In this document: piece after piece, positions 1 through 13,300 of the stretch
Numbering within the stretch: position 1 is the first letter of the stretch
How the letters are laid out: every line of letters begins with the position of its first letter
Assembly: GCF_003369915.1 (NCBI RefSeq)
Contig: NC_046676.1
Location: forward strand, 12,940,001-13,004,000
Direction of reading: 5' to 3'
Origin: Drosophila miranda
Taxonomy: Eukaryota; Arthropoda; Insecta; Diptera; Drosophilidae
Length of the DNA: 64,000 bases
Program-made: the position numbers and the translations under genes
The notes under the pieces: generated by a model
Databases searched by the model: none
Told to the model about the DNA's origin: nothing
Seen by the model: the letters and a program-made list of their open reading frames with translations, nothing else

Positions 1-1985
1 AGTGGGGCATGACACAGTACACGAGTATCTCGACAAGTCTGCTCTTTTCGTTGCAATCTATTCTGCTTGTATTTGATGTTCAAAATATCCGGGTGTTGCG
101 TCACTTTTGCCATTTTCCAATCTGAATGAAACCTTTTGAGTTTTATTTTCGTATGTGCCAAATGGAGACGACGCCACGGAAGCTCACGCGATGATTTTCC
201 TTTCATTCGCTGCTGTGTGTTCTCTATTTTATAGCTACGACATTCCCCGTAAACACTTTCGATAATAACCTTAGCCAATTGCAATTCCCGTACGAGGTAC
301 GGTGCGGTGTAGATGTACGAGCGTTTCCCGACATTTGCGATGGCGATGGGCTAGGTTCCGCGGTCAAACGGACGGGGAATTGTATGGAAAAATTTGATAA
401 CTGATGTCATTGCTCAAGTTCTTAATGGTATCGACCGATCGATCGCTACACTTGAAAGGCTGAAAGCCCCATGATCCACAGCTGATTCCTTGTCAAGAGC
501 TTCCAGACAATGAGTATCAATATATCACCTCGACGCACTCCACTCCTTACCGGCCGATCTGCCTATAGATTGCCGATGTTTAATGGAATATTTTGCGATA
601 AGATGTGAACGATAATGGCAAACGTCGAGTCGTTTGTCAACAAGAGCAGCTGTTCACGTTGTTTTTTTGGGTGCCGTCCCCGTAATTTAATTAGGGCGCT
701 CTGTTCTGCGTTCCGTAAGAGGTATCCGGAAACCAGGGAGGTGCCAGAGAGGTGCTGCCCGCCCGGCTCTTGGCCCCCAGTGGCTTCCGTCAACAAATAT
801 TTGCGGCGGACTTTTTATTGGACAAACAATGGGCCGGAGATTAACGGAAAAAACAGTTTGCCTAAGAGATTTCCTATTGTTTATTGTTTTCTGTCACAAT
901 TAGTCTGCAATTGAATTTATTTCTCGGAATCTTGGACAGCGCTCTAGCTGGCTGGAAAGATTGGGTCTGGATTGGCAATCCTTTGCCAAATGTTGACCCA
1001 CAAATTGGCCATTTCTGCAAGGGAATCCGGGGCTCTGGTGCGTGCACCGCGATGATTTGTCAGAGGGGTCACCACCTAACGTGGCCCAAGAGCGTGTTGG
1101 CTTCTCAATGGAAAATCTGGTTCGCCTGGATATGACAGGCGGTTGATGTCATGGGAGGGGGAACTCCCAGACTATGGAAGAGCTGGCTGTTGGTAGCAGT
1201 GCTGTCAAATTTTCGAGAGACACCATAAGTTAGTTTGGTGAAAAAATAAGCTAGAATAAGCTAAAAAGTGAAAATGGCCCCAATTTTTGCCTTACAAAAG
1301 CAGCAGTACGATTTTGTGGGGTCAGTTGGCACATTGCGTAACCACTTCTTAAATTAATTTTTTGTATGTAATGTGCAAACATGAGCATACTGTAGTGTGA
1401 CAGAAACTTATCAACGAATAACTAACATACATTTATACACAAAATTGGATGATATACCAAAACACGACCAAGATATATGATTTATGTTCGATTTCTCGAT
1501 AAAAATGATCAAATATTACAATACAATCAAAAACAAAAATTGTTTTGTCCTAAATTTGTATAAGCTTAAAAACTAGATTTCAAGATATAAGCATTTCAAT
1601 TTGGTTTTAAAATAAGCCAAATCTAGCTGAAAATAATCTTAAATGGCAACACTACCAACTTGGTAGGACGCGGAAGAGCGAGAGAGCGCTGCGCAGCCAT
1701 AGTATAATAATACAAGGTGCGGCATTCCCACGTACCTTAACTCGGAACACACAAATGCATCACGAAAGAGAGCATCAAAACCTCCCCTCGCATTAATATT
1801 CTCTGCTCACCAAAGTATCGGGAGGCTTGCACAGATAACTTGCTCGCTTGCGCTCACAGAAAAACCCCGATAAACAAGTGCTGCGACTATCTATCGTGCT
1901 CTCGCTCTGGCGCAAGTCTCGCCACTGTAGTCACCATAAGGCTAGGGAAAAAAATCATTTTTGTGGGCCTTTTGTTTAAACTTTA
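1..1985. other. Upstream flank of IP6K, no gene seen
   Basis: I see no convincing coding sequence here. Open frames are short and lack codon structure. A possible small transposon lies within it (separate entry). The last 100 bases before 1985 look like promoter approach to a long 5' leader. Some regulatory content is likely but cannot be resolved by eye. Confidence 0.5.
1196..1654. mobile_element. Possible hAT-like MITE with imperfect inverted ends
   Basis: The left end reads CAGTGCTGTCAAA and the reverse complement of the right end reads TAGTGTTGCCATTT. These are imperfect terminal inverted repeats of the hAT type (YARNG start), and the interior is AT-rich and non-coding. A clear 8-bp target duplication is not visible, although GTTGGTAG on the left and CTTGGTAG on the right are nearly the same. 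It could instead be ordinary intergenic DNA with chance ends. Confidence 0.3.
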
Positions 1986-1986
1986 C

Positions 1987-2263
1987 AGTTGTTCGAGTCG
2001 GACGTGTGCGCGCTAAAGTATCGTGGTGGAAAAAGTGTGTGATAAGTGCAAACTAAGCTGAAACGCGCATGTGAGAAATCAAATTTAATTGAGAAGCATA
2101 AAACCGTATACATATCCAGAGCCACGCAAGTGTTTGTGTGCGTGTGTGTTTGTGAGAGATTTTCTCCGTGAAAAATGCAAACTGAATGAAAATCAAGCCA
2201 ACAAATTGGAAATTGGAAAAATATTCTAAGACATTGGGGACAACCAGAGTTGTCTCGAAAAAG
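1987..2263 (+). other. Candidate non-coding 5' exon of IP6K
   Basis: This stretch has the look of a Drosophila 5' leader: A-rich, stop-rich, with GTGTGTGTG tracts. It ends in AAAAAG followed by GTAAAT, a good splice donor. The next plausible acceptor in front of the IP6K start is at 6620 (TTTGCAG). Joining the two would give a 4.4-kb first intron. This is inference; no transcript evidence is available. Confidence 0.33.
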
Positions 2264-2973
2264 GTAAATTTGTTGCAACGAAACGCAGCCAAAAAACGAT
2301 TAGCAATTTTAGCCCCGATTGTGTGTGTATTTGTGGGAGTCGTATGTGTGCGTGTGAATTTTATTTAACTTTTTTTCGTGTATGTGCACTGTAAAAATAG
2401 CTAGAGAGACTCTTCCTCTCTCTCTCCCTGCTTGCGACGTCATCGTTCGGGGCAGAGTTTTTGGACTGCTTCTTCTTCTCCGTCTTTTGGCTATCTGTTT
2501 TGTGTTAATCTTTTGTTTTGAATACGTTTTATCTCTGCGTCTGCTTTTGTGTGAATGTGTGCGTGTATGCTGGCGAGATGTGTCGTAGTGGCCGCCTCTT
2601 TCCTCCTCGTCATCGTATTTTTTGCACGTAATTCGCTTAGATATCGACTTCACAGCTGCTTTTTGTTTTGATATGCGAAATATTATAATCAACCTGCCCC
2701 AAAACTGGTATGGTATAATCGAAAAACACTCGTATATAAAATCCCCGTCCAAAGCTGGTAAATTTTTCCATTCAAACTGCTATTGCTCCTGTAGATCGTA
2801 CGTGTATGACTAATTGCCGTTTAAGTTGCACAAAATACCCATTGTACTTGTCCGGTTTCAAGTGGCTCTCCGCCTATTGTTTTTATCGCTTTTGTTTGTG
2901 GCAAGATTTAGCTTTCGTTTTGCCGACGAGCAGCCGAGACGAGACACTCGCAAATGATAACTGTTGTTGCTGT

Positions 2974-3004
2974 TCCCTCTGTCTCTCTCTCTCTCTCTCT
3001 CTCT
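2974..3004. repeat. (CT)n microsatellite
   Basis: An almost uninterrupted CT dinucleotide tract. On the other strand it is a GA tract that could bind GAGA factor. Confidence 0.9.
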
Positions 3005-4238
3005 AGCTCTCGTTTAGTCATAGTCGTAGTCACCAGTCCCTTTAAGCTATAATCGCAGGGCTTTCGTTTTGAATTGCTCCTCATTGAATGCTCTTTTGTT
3101 GTTGCCAAGTGTTCGCAGAATTCCGCTTAATCTGCCTTTCGTTGTCTTATCAGAACAGTGGGGCAGAGTTCGGGTCCCACCGAGGGACCGAGGGAGGGGG
3201 CTACGCTTCAGATCTGGGCAGGCAGGCCTCCTTTTCTGTGCTTATTCTCCCATTTGCATGCGGGTCAGGTTTACGACTTCGCCTCGATTCGTAGTTCCTA
3301 CACCATTTACAATTTTCTTAACCATCTCGTTTTCTATTTCTCTCTACCTGTTCTTTGTGCTGCCAACAAATCAAGGGGAGTTCGAGTATGTTCTTCGACC
3401 GACACTGAATGTCTGTCTGGCTATCGTTGTCTAGTGTCTGAAATGTCAACAAAAACATGGGAATGTGTTTTTTTAATTGATATCACTACTTGTTTGTTTA
3501 GCTTTCAATTTGCACATTTTATTTTTGTTTTCAGTGCCCAGACCTTTTCGAATACACTAGCTTAATTCGCATTACGTTTTGAGAATGTTGCGGAATTTCC
3601 TCAAAGTTAATCAATTCGTAAATGGGGAATGGGGAACTGGATTGTTTCGCTGTGTTGTCATAGCTATATAATCGATGGCTATGTATAATCGGCTCCGTTC
3701 TACTTCCTTCTCTGATTTGCCATGCAAATATGCTTTCGGGCAGCAATATCTTCCGATAGAGCGCTGTTCTGTCTGGCTCCGCGTCGCAATTGCAGCTGTT
3801 TTGGGTCTCTCTGTTTCAGTGTCGGTCTTTGTCTGCGAGGTCTGTGCGTTGACCCACTTTCAGGCACCTTATATACATGCATGCACATATGTACAACCGC
3901 TATACATGTACATATTTACACACAACACGCTGAGAATGTGGAGCATCCCCTGGGGTACTGACTGGGGGAGTTCTACACATAGTTTTTGCGTCGCAATATA
4001 TAGTACACATGCATGAATTTCCACCTCCTTTTTTATTTCCTTTGTTTATTTCTGGCTCTGTTTGATTGCCATTTTTCCATGCCATTCCATTCCCATTTCC
4101 CCACAGTTTTTTCCGCTCTCTGATAAGGTTAGATTACGCTGAATCATCTTGATCTGTATAGCGCTGCCTCGACTTGATCTTCAATATCGATCTTTAATCG
4201 CATGCAATTAATTGCCCGATTAGCTTGGCCATAAAATA

Positions 4239-5350
4239 CACTACTGGCCAAAAAAAAAGTACATCGGTGTCGTGCTAGTTTGTTATGGAATAGCTCGAAT
4301 TTTTGTAAATGTATGGATGCCAATTGTTTATATTTTGAAAGGTTACAGTCTTGCCAAATATTTAAAACAAAAATTAAAGTGTGGAACCATCTTTATAAAA
4401 TACACTGGTGTTATTTATAAATTTTAATGGATTTTATAAGGATTTGGTCAAAGGCTTGTTGGTTTTTATTGAGTTCTTTCATATTTAAGTACATGAGGTA
4501 AAAAAAATAGGCCGTACTGCTGAAGAAAATAAGTTTTCCATAAATCTTCAAAAAGAAAGGAAAATTCTCCTTGAAATTTCGAAAAGTCTTGGACGCTCGG
4601 TATTTTTTGTTCAGAATGCTTTAAGATCTAAGTTCTTATTGAAAATCGAGGATGGAAGAAGAAATCTTTACAAACAACAGGCATCATCAGTCTTGCAAAA
4701 AAGGATCAGTTCATGTCTTCCAAGGCCATATACGCTCAAATTGTCACAGAAAAATCAGGTCTGATGGCTCATCGGAGACTTCAATATACAGACTTAACAG
4801 GACGTATAGTCCGAAAAGTTCCCTTACTCCGAGTATAAAATTTGAAGATGAGGCAAATAGTCGTTGAAAATCATTTGGTATGGTCTGGAACAGATGGGTC
4901 TTAAAAGTGGAATAATATATTATTGAGAGACGGAACAAAAATAAATCTTTTTGATAATCACTCCAGAAGCTGTATACAACGACCCAAAGGCAAAGAATTC
5001 GACTTCCGGTACACAAAGAAAATGGTTAAGAACGGAGGCCGGTGTATAGGTGTCTGAGGCTGTTTTTCTTGGCATATCGTTGAGCCGGTACATCGCATAA
5101 GTGATCCTGTGATCCAATTCGGGTATAAAAACATGTTGGCCGACATTATGCAACTAGATACTAGTAAAAGATTATAAATTATAAGAAAAAAGTGTAAAAA
5201 TTTTGATAATGATGATAAAATATTTGTATAGTCTATTGTAGATTAGAAAACTAAAAGTAAATTAGATTATTTAATTATTTTTATTAGAAAAGTTTTATAG
5301 GACGTGAAAGAAAGCTCATAAGCGTGTACCTATTACTTTGGCCAGTAGTG
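4239..5350 (+). mobile_element. Decayed Tc1/mariner-type DNA transposon
   Basis: The ends are inverted repeats: CACTACTGGCCAAAA at the left and its near-complement ending in GGCCAGTAGTG at the right. Both are flanked by TA, the Tc1/mariner target duplication. The 1.1-kb interior keeps scattered Tc1 transposase signatures in plus-strand frames around 4950-5150, such as a PKGKE-like block (read here as PKAKNS), a following GTQRKW-like block and a late GIKTCWP-like block. Several stops and frame changes interrupt them, so no functional transposase remains. Length is near that expected for a Tc1 element with modest deletions. It lies in the probable IP6K 5' intron. Confidence 0.8.
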
Positions 5351-5549
5351 TAGCTCTGTGAGAGAGCGAGAGTGTGTCTTTAGACTGACATTTTCCCCCG
5401 AAACTCTGTAAATATTGAAAAAAAAAAAACAAGTAAATAAATGATTTATTTTAAGGGTTTCGTTAAAAATAACTTGTGTAGTAGCCTTAGCTCTTGAAAA
5501 GCGATAATATTTCTCCGTATTGTTTTCGCGTAGACAAGACAATGCCCGT

Positions 5550-5622
5550 CGGTGGCGGCAGCTCCAGCGGCAGCGGCAGCGCCAGCGGCAGCGCCAGCGG
5601 CAGCGCCAGCGGCAGCGGCATG
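5550..5622. repeat. GGCAGCGCCAGC short tandem repeat
   Basis: A run of degenerate 6- and 12-base units built on AGCGGC and AGCGCC. It creates long alanine- and arginine-rich open frames on the minus strand that I regard as artefacts of the repeat. Confidence 0.85.
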
Positions 5623-6729
5623 AATCACTCAAGTTAATGAACCTCATCATCGCCGCTTGAACCTAACAGAATGGCCGGCGTCGTAGTCGTAGTCGCAGTT
5701 GTTTTTAATCGCTTTGTGGTTCCCAGAAGTCGGGCGAAGGGTCGTTCCGCACAGTAGTTACTATCTGATCTGTGGCCATATCTAAGTTATCTATACCGCT
5801 TAGGTCTGGGCCCCGACGCCCCAGGTAAACACGGTGCAGGTAATAATTGCAGGCAAATATGCATCAGAAACACAGACAGAGAGAGAAAGATAGATTTTGT
5901 TATCTTTATGACGTCTGCAGTTCCGATTAGATGGAGGGAGAGAGTGGAGAGTGGTGGGAGCCTGTCTGCAACGCAATTGCGTCTGCGATCCTATCAACGA
6001 TCTACAGATGCTCCGTACCTATGCCCGTGCCACACGCTTGAAAAATTGAGTTCCCTTACCCGTCCCAGTCCCCCCGTTCGCGCATCCCAATTGTATTCCA
6101 TTATAAATACGCTTCATTAAACGATTTGATTGCTATTGTCGGAGAGATAGGCGTGCTTCGGATCGAATGATTCAGTCATCCACAGAGCGAATGATCTCTC
6201 AGCTGATTTGCTATTCGATCTGTGGGGAGGTGTTCATGACCATTGTTCCTTGTTCCCTACGGCTTTCCAGTAGATCTCCATGCAACTGTCGCATGCCCTC
6301 GCGCAAATTGCATCAGAATTGTAACCGGAACAGAAATGCCGTGATCGCGTGTGGCATGACTCGGAACCATTCGTTTCTCCGGATCGTGCGTGTTCCGTGG
6401 CGGAAATGACATTGAACCCGGCTTACCGCCTGCTGGCAGTCAGAATGCACTTGTTCCGATGTCGCTGGGGAGCCCGAGGCCCCCGGGGGCAGTGTCGGAA
6501 CCGGTTCAGTGCCCGATCAAAGCGATTAACCGATCAAGCGGGTCAGATTGTGGGTGATTCCATGGGGATTACGGCGAACATGGCCCATTTAGTAACGGAA
6601 TTTATGATCTATATTTGCAGACAGAAGAACAAAGCCGCATCAGAGTGAACTGCGTCGAGCGGGCAAACCAGCAGCAGAAGCCACAAGGAGAAGAACCAGA
6701 GCTCGTTACACTGATTCGCGCGGCAGGGA

Positions 6730-9700
6730 ATGGTATATTTCTTGGGGGATTGGGGCATGGGAGATTCTGACTTGTCGTCATATCAGCAGCATGTTCCAAA
6801 TATACAGCAGCAACAGCGCATCCATGGACGTGATCTACATCAACAGCAGCAACAGCAACAGCAGCAGCAGCAACAGCAGCAACAGCAGCAGCAGCAGGAA
6901 CTGGTTGCCCAAATCTCCACCAGCCTAAGCCAGTTGCAGTCTCAGCTGCAGTTCGCCAGCGGCTCCAACTTCCTACAGCAGCCAGGCTCCACGGCAACGT
7001 CGGTCTCTCCCACAACACCCCATCACCATCAGCACCTTCCCCAGCAGCAGCTGCAGCAGCACCATGTTGTTGACCCAAGGAGCACTAGCACCTGCACCAG
7101 CTCAAGCAGCAGCCTGGTAACCGCCAATCTCCAGCAGCTGTCGGTGAGCAACAGCAACACCAGCAGTTCCAGCAGCACTGGCAGTGGCAGTGGCAGTGGC
7201 AGTGGAAGTGGCAGCAACAACAACATCAGCAGACAGCTACAGCAGCAGCCATTGCTGGACACAGTCGCTGCTTCAGACGGAGTATCTGGGGTATCCGGCG
7301 GCTCCAAGGGCCATCCATCGTGGCTAAGGCAGAGCTCGGAGGCGTCCGTCGACGGCAAGCCAAAGCAAGCCTCCTCTCTGCTCGGCAAGGATTCCCTCGA
7401 AAATGAAGATGAAGTGGCGCTGCATCCGCTCTCCAATCAGGTTAGTACCCCCTCCAAGGAAACGCAAACGGTTACGATTATGATTAGTGCAAACTGCAAG
7501 TGTATTTATTGGAAACTGTCCGCTCTAATAAGTGGAACCGCTGGCAGGCAGCGTCGTGGTTCGCCTCTGATCCCTGAGCAGCGCACTGTAGAGGGACTGA
7601 AAGAACTCCTCGACTCCGGCGTAGGTGTGCTTTTCGATGAACGACTGGACCACCGCCCACACAGGCTTGACGATCTTGACTTGGGCCAGGACCAGGATCT
7701 TGGTGTGCCCCTCGGGGGTGCCGCGCAGGCACAGGTGCATGGCGACCATGAAGGAGTCCGCATAGGGAATATCCGCATTGACGCTGGTCGCATCGATGGA
7801 GTACAGCTGGCCGGGGCGGGTGCAGTCGCGCAGGGTCTGCGTCTCGGTGACCTTGGCCACTTTGGGGCCGACGTTGCCCTTGAGGGCGACGGTGACCGTG
7901 ATGACGCGCTCGTTCAGACCTGCGGCATTCTTCCGCCACTCGCCCAGCTTGAGGTCCGTCGAATTTCGCTTCTCGTGGAATTTCTGGAAGAAGGGCGACG
8001 TAGCGGAGAACAGCATGTTGAATAGCGTGTCCACGTGGACCCGCATTTTTTCATTAAGCACCTTGCGGCCCTCGTGCAGCGCGTTACAGTTGTATTTACC
8101 CTCCAGTGAGTCCCTAATTGGCATGATCATCTCAACAACTGTCATGCCTCGCTTTGTTGTGATGACCTGATCCGCGTTAGACGGTCTCGCGTTAGACATT
8201 CTCTTCTTCGCCTTGCCCCCAGCCACCATGTAATTGTTTTGGTCGAAGGCCACGGACTTGGCTTTTATGTGCCTGGTGGTCCGCCTGCGCCTGGCTAACG
8301 AAGTTAGTGATGCGTTCGTAGCCCGGGAGATGGACCTGCTGCTGGCCGCGGTGGTGTTCCTGCTTCCTTGCTTGCTGGTCGATTTCGAGCGCTTGGCGCC
8401 CCACTTCCCAAAGCGAAACCGCAGCGCCTCCATGACGCCGGTGACGGTATCCGCGAGATTCTACCGGAGACTGTCGGGCATTCGCCACTATGGGGTAGGG
8501 ACGTATTCCAAATGTGATTTTCCTGACAATGAATAGAAACAAATGACATTTGCAGATGACTGATATCTCAGTCGTTCTGCCCCTTATCTGGAGATAGTGT
8601 TCATATCGCAGCGATATGAATTTTTGTTTGTGCTGTTTCCCCGCTGCTTATGGAGAAATAAGCTCCGGCACTCGCTCGAGGCTCCAATGGACTTTTCGCA
8701 CTTTCGCTGTCCGAGCACTTGAGCTTCCACAGATTAAGACCGAGAAATGACGTAGGAGGCGATAAGATTCCATCGGTTATGGCTATGGCACACGCGTCAG
8801 GGCGGGCCTGGACGGTGGAATAGTTGAAAAATTGCCACAATTTGGAAAAGTGGATCAGTGGATGTTAGTATTTAATGTCGGACTCGGTGCTTCTTTCTTG
8901 CAGGTCGGAGGACACACTCGCCTGTTGCTGCTCAACCAGTCGACGGTGATCAAGCCCCTGAACTTGCGGGAGTTGGACTTCTACCAGAACATTCCGCAGG
9001 ACATACTGAAGTTTGTGCCCAAATACAAAGGTAAGATACCGGCCTTTATTGCCACCCCCCAATCAGATCAGATCACAGATCAGATCGCAGCGATCACACG
9101 TTCAAGAACTACCAACTTATCGATTCAATCGAAGCGCTTCATTTGATCTTTTGTTTCGAAACAACTAACCGAATCGTTCTACTCAATATGTAGTATATCC
9201 ATGAAATCGAGTCGAAATTAAAACGAATAATAACAGTAAATGAATCACAAAATGAATGAATGAACAGCGAGTCTGAATACGGCTTGAATCGCGCCAAGCA
9301 ATTGATTTGTCATGTGTCTTGAGTCTCGAAATCGCCAATTTGCTATATACACACACACTTATACACACACACATACATACATACTATATATCGTAGAATG
9401 TATATCGAACTTTTGTTTCTGTACTAACTCGCAACAACAAAACAAGCAAGCAAAAAACGATGAAAAAGCAAACAAAAAGAAAACGAAAACAATATGCGTT
9501 ATATCCTCTTGTATCGTCCTTAGATAAAGCCAAAGTCGCATTTGAATATCATTTTTATTTTAAGTATCTTTTTTCTCTTACATATAAAAACCTAACAAAT
9601 ATGTGATACATCCATAGTCTGTAAGTTTTTTTACTGAAATGGAAATACAATAAAACAGAGCACAAAAAAGAAAACCAAAAAAAGAAAAAAAAAAATGAAA

Positions 9701-10340
9701 TGAAAAACTGACGAAAAGACTGAACCATTTAAATACATCTAAATATGTAGCTAAATCATAGCTTTAACGAATACGAATTTGTAATACGAAAAGCGAGATA
9801 CGAAAATAAAAGAGAAAAAAAAAAAGTTGTATCTGCCAAAGCCAGAACCAGTACCAGAACCAGAACCACCACAGAACCAGAGAATATTATGATAAAAAAC
9901 CAAAACCTTTTAGTTAGTAACCGAAAAACAGACAGCAAGTCGGGTAAGTCGCAAAATAATAAAAAAAAAAAACTCCAGACAAGCCACTCCAAAGTAAAAG
10001 TAAAGTAACGTAAAAGTAAACCACCTGCAAACTGTGAAATCCCCCATTCAGATTGTACAATTTTACAATTTTTGATTGCAAAAATTCTACAATAATTGAA
10101 ATTGAATGAATAACCAGTAAGGCCAGCAGCCACTACACCCTCGATTCGGGCACTCTATAGGTGACTGGGTCGGGGGTCGTGGGTCGGCCCCTTGCCACTA
10201 CATAAACATACGCTCTATGCTCGTATTATCCAAAGGTTCGAGGTGCCTGACTGACAGAACCGATCTCGAGATCTGCCGCTGGCTGACCCAAGCAATATCC
10301 AAGCAGAACCAGAACCAAACCGAACCGAACTGATCCGAAC

Positions 10341-10385
<45 letters not shown>

Positions 10386-13300
10386 ATATCTTTAAAAACA
10401 AACAAAACCAAAACAAATTGCAATTTTTCCAATTTATTATCCGAAATGCAACAAACAAAATCGAGTTTTATTTCATGTGTTTGTTCAGAACGCACATCGT
10501 GCTCGTGCTCGTGCCGCCCCTGCATCTTCCCCTCGAACGTTGTTGTCGTAGCCGTCGCCGTCGCCGTCGTCTCCGTTGTCTCCGTCTCCGTCTTCGTATC
10601 GGTCTCCCTACCGATCCTAACCGATCCGATCGGCCCTGCTCTGTCTGTCTCCTGACCTCCACGTCTCCGAGACTCTCACAGCCGATTAGAAATGCAAGCG
10701 AGCCAAAGCGAAAGCAAGACAATGGCCGAAAAGGGTTTGTATGAATAAAACTCTCTATCTACTATCTATTTTACATACCTACTATACTATGTTAATTACC
10801 ACTCCACAATTTAAAATTACAATTACAACTACAGTACGATACAATCCAGTTACAATACGATTATGTTAGCTAAGATGTTCCAATTTCCTTTAAGTTAATT
10901 TACTCTTAAGTTTAGGGCACCCAAAAACCATCATCCACCGAAGGGAAATTTGAATGAAATTCATTTTTGAGTACCATACCGCCTCCTGTTCCCCCTGCTC
11001 CTCCTGCACCTGTCCTTGCGTTGGCTCGTTAAGTCTCTCACTGTTTGCACTCACTGGACCTAGATTAGGTCTACGATTGGCTATAACTTTTTTTTATTAT
11101 TACAACTACGATACATAATCATACGAATGTCTGTGGGAACACTGCTGTTTTTGTCTGATGTTTAATAGAAATCATTCCATCAATGTCTGAGGATGAGTTT
11201 TGCTCACTTGAATGTGGCCTTGTCTGTTTCACTGTCGATCCACTCTATCCATCTGTCTGCTAGTTCGTTTGGATAACTTTTTGCATAAGTCAGGGGCCAG
11301 CCCGCTGTTGCTCCGCTGCCTCCGCGTCCATATAATACATTCGCCTAACGTAACTCCTAACCCGACCCCACTGTCCTGTCGTGTCGATTCGATGCTAAAC
11401 TACATACAACTACAAGATCAAGATCAAGCGACGCCTGTGCTCAGCAACAATCCACTAATCGCCGTCCCGGTCCCGACTCTATATCTATTCCAGGCGTCAT
11501 GCAAGCCACCAGCATGGGAGGCATTAAGCTGGACAAGCGATACTCGCCCAGTTTCCGGGATGACGCGGCCGCCGTGCCCGTCCGCAAGATGAGCGCCTCC
11601 AAGAGGAAGCGGGACGAAGTGCTTAGGTAAGTCAATCAATCAATTAGCCATGAATGAGAACCAGCTATACGGGAATACATTTACAGAATGAAGGTCCACA
11701 AGAACGGCAACGCAGCCGACGTGATCAAGAGCATCTCCCAACTTGACAACTCCAACAAGCAATGTGAGTATTCCATCTCTGTCTTGGGAATCGTTACTCA
11801 ACCCCTCGCCTTTGCAGACTTCCTTATGCTCGAGAACATCACCTCGCAGTTCCGCAATCCCTGCATTCTCGACCTGAAGATGGGCACCCGCCAGCACGGG
11901 GACGATGCCTCGGCGGAGAAGCGCTCCAAGCAGATGGCCAAGTGCGCGGCCAGCACATCGGGCTCCCTGGGTGTACGACTCTGCGGCATGCAGACATACC
12001 AGGCCGATCTCGAGCAGTATGCCAAGCGGGACAAGTACTGGGGCCGCGAACTGAAAGAGGATGGCTTCAAGAAGGCCCTTCATGATTTCTTCTACAACGG
12101 CTTCCGGCTGAGGATCCGCGTGATCCGCAAGATCCTGCAGCGACTGCTCCAGATGCGCAGAGTTATTGAGAAGCAGTCCAGCTACAGATTCTACTCCTGG
12201 TAAGATCGAGCACTCCTCAGGTTTCCCGAGAGTTTTGTGACTTACTTTCCATGTTTCCCATGTCCACATCAGCTCCCTGCTCATTGTCTACGAGGGCTTC
12301 GAGGAGAATCCGATGGCCTACCCTCCATCGATCAGTCTGGATGAGTGGCCGGAGGCCCCCAAGTCGGCGACCATCGCGACAACGGCCTTCGACTATCATC
12401 CGGAGAACAGCATAGATGATGACGACATCGAAGACGAGGACGAGGCGGGAAATGAGGCAGGCGACGAACTGGAGTCCCATGACACGGATGAGGACCTGCA
12501 CCTGGTGGCTGCTGACAGCGGCAATGCCTCGGCCACCAATAGCAGCACGGGTGGAGATGCCTGCAATTACGATGCTGATGCATCGAACGATTCCAGCGGT
12601 CTGCTGAATCTGGCCACTCGTCGCCATCTGCACAAGCGCGGTTTTGGGGAAGCAGCGGCCCGAGGGGTCAAGCAGTCGTCGGCCATCATTACCACCGCCG
12701 ACGAGGAAGAGGATGAGGAGCAGGCGCACCCGGCTGCTATGCCACCGCCACGCAGCTGTGGCGTCACGGCTGCCAAATCGGCGGGCGCCAAGGGTCAGAG
12801 CAGCAGTGTGCAGCCCGCACCCGCATTCATTCCAATTTCCGAAGAGACAGTATTCCTGGATCCAGAGCCAGCTTTGCCCAACGTGGCCACCTCATCGCCA
12901 CATTCCGGTGACTCCTGGATGAACTACAGCAGCAACAGCAGCGATGACTTCTCCGGCCTGTCCGAGCAGATCAAGGCCGTGGCCAGCGGTCGACAGACAT
13001 GTAAGGATGAGACAATCTTCCAATGTTGCCAGATGTTTAACAGTTCATTTCTTTCACAGGCAACAACAGCTCTGACGATGCCAGTTCCGACTATGAGGGC
13101 AGCGTCATTGGATCCACAGAGGCCATGTTTAAGCGCTACAAATCGTTCGATGCGGCATCAGCAGGCACCGGGACTGAGCCAACCTCTCCTCCACACACTG
13201 CCGGTAACTCGAGTGTCTCCAACGGCGGCACCGTCAGGTCTCTGGTTTCACCCGCCTCCTCCAGCGCCTCGTCCCTCAAATCGGTAAAGGGAGCTGTCAA

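Larger units (their letters stand above)
2264..6620 (+). other. Probable first intron of IP6K
   Basis: No host coding sequence is seen. It holds a CT microsatellite (about 2974-3004), a decayed Tc1-like transposon (4239-5350) and a GC-rich short tandem repeat (about 5550-5622). It ends at an acceptor (TTTGCAG) at 6620. The remainder is low-complexity, poly-T-rich DNA typical of long Drosophila 5' introns. Confidence 0.4.

Noticed and set aside
4652-5153. Open frames of 60-90 codons on both strands
   Set aside because: They fall inside the decayed Tc1-like element and carry broken transposase pieces, not a host gene.
5333-5650. Arg- and Ala-rich minus-strand frames
   Set aside because: Produced by the GGCAGC tandem repeat in several frames; no start context or domain.
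7484-8025. Plus-strand continuation of the IP6K first exon to 8025, and extra minus-strand frames
   Set aside because: The plus frame runs past a clear splice donor (CAG|GTTAGT) at 7440 whose partner at 8904 restores the IP6K motif. The others are shadows of the VASt gene.
10446-10744. Cys/Arg/Val-rich frames in the IP6K intron
   Set aside because: Low-complexity CGT/CGC repeats read in different frames; no codon bias.
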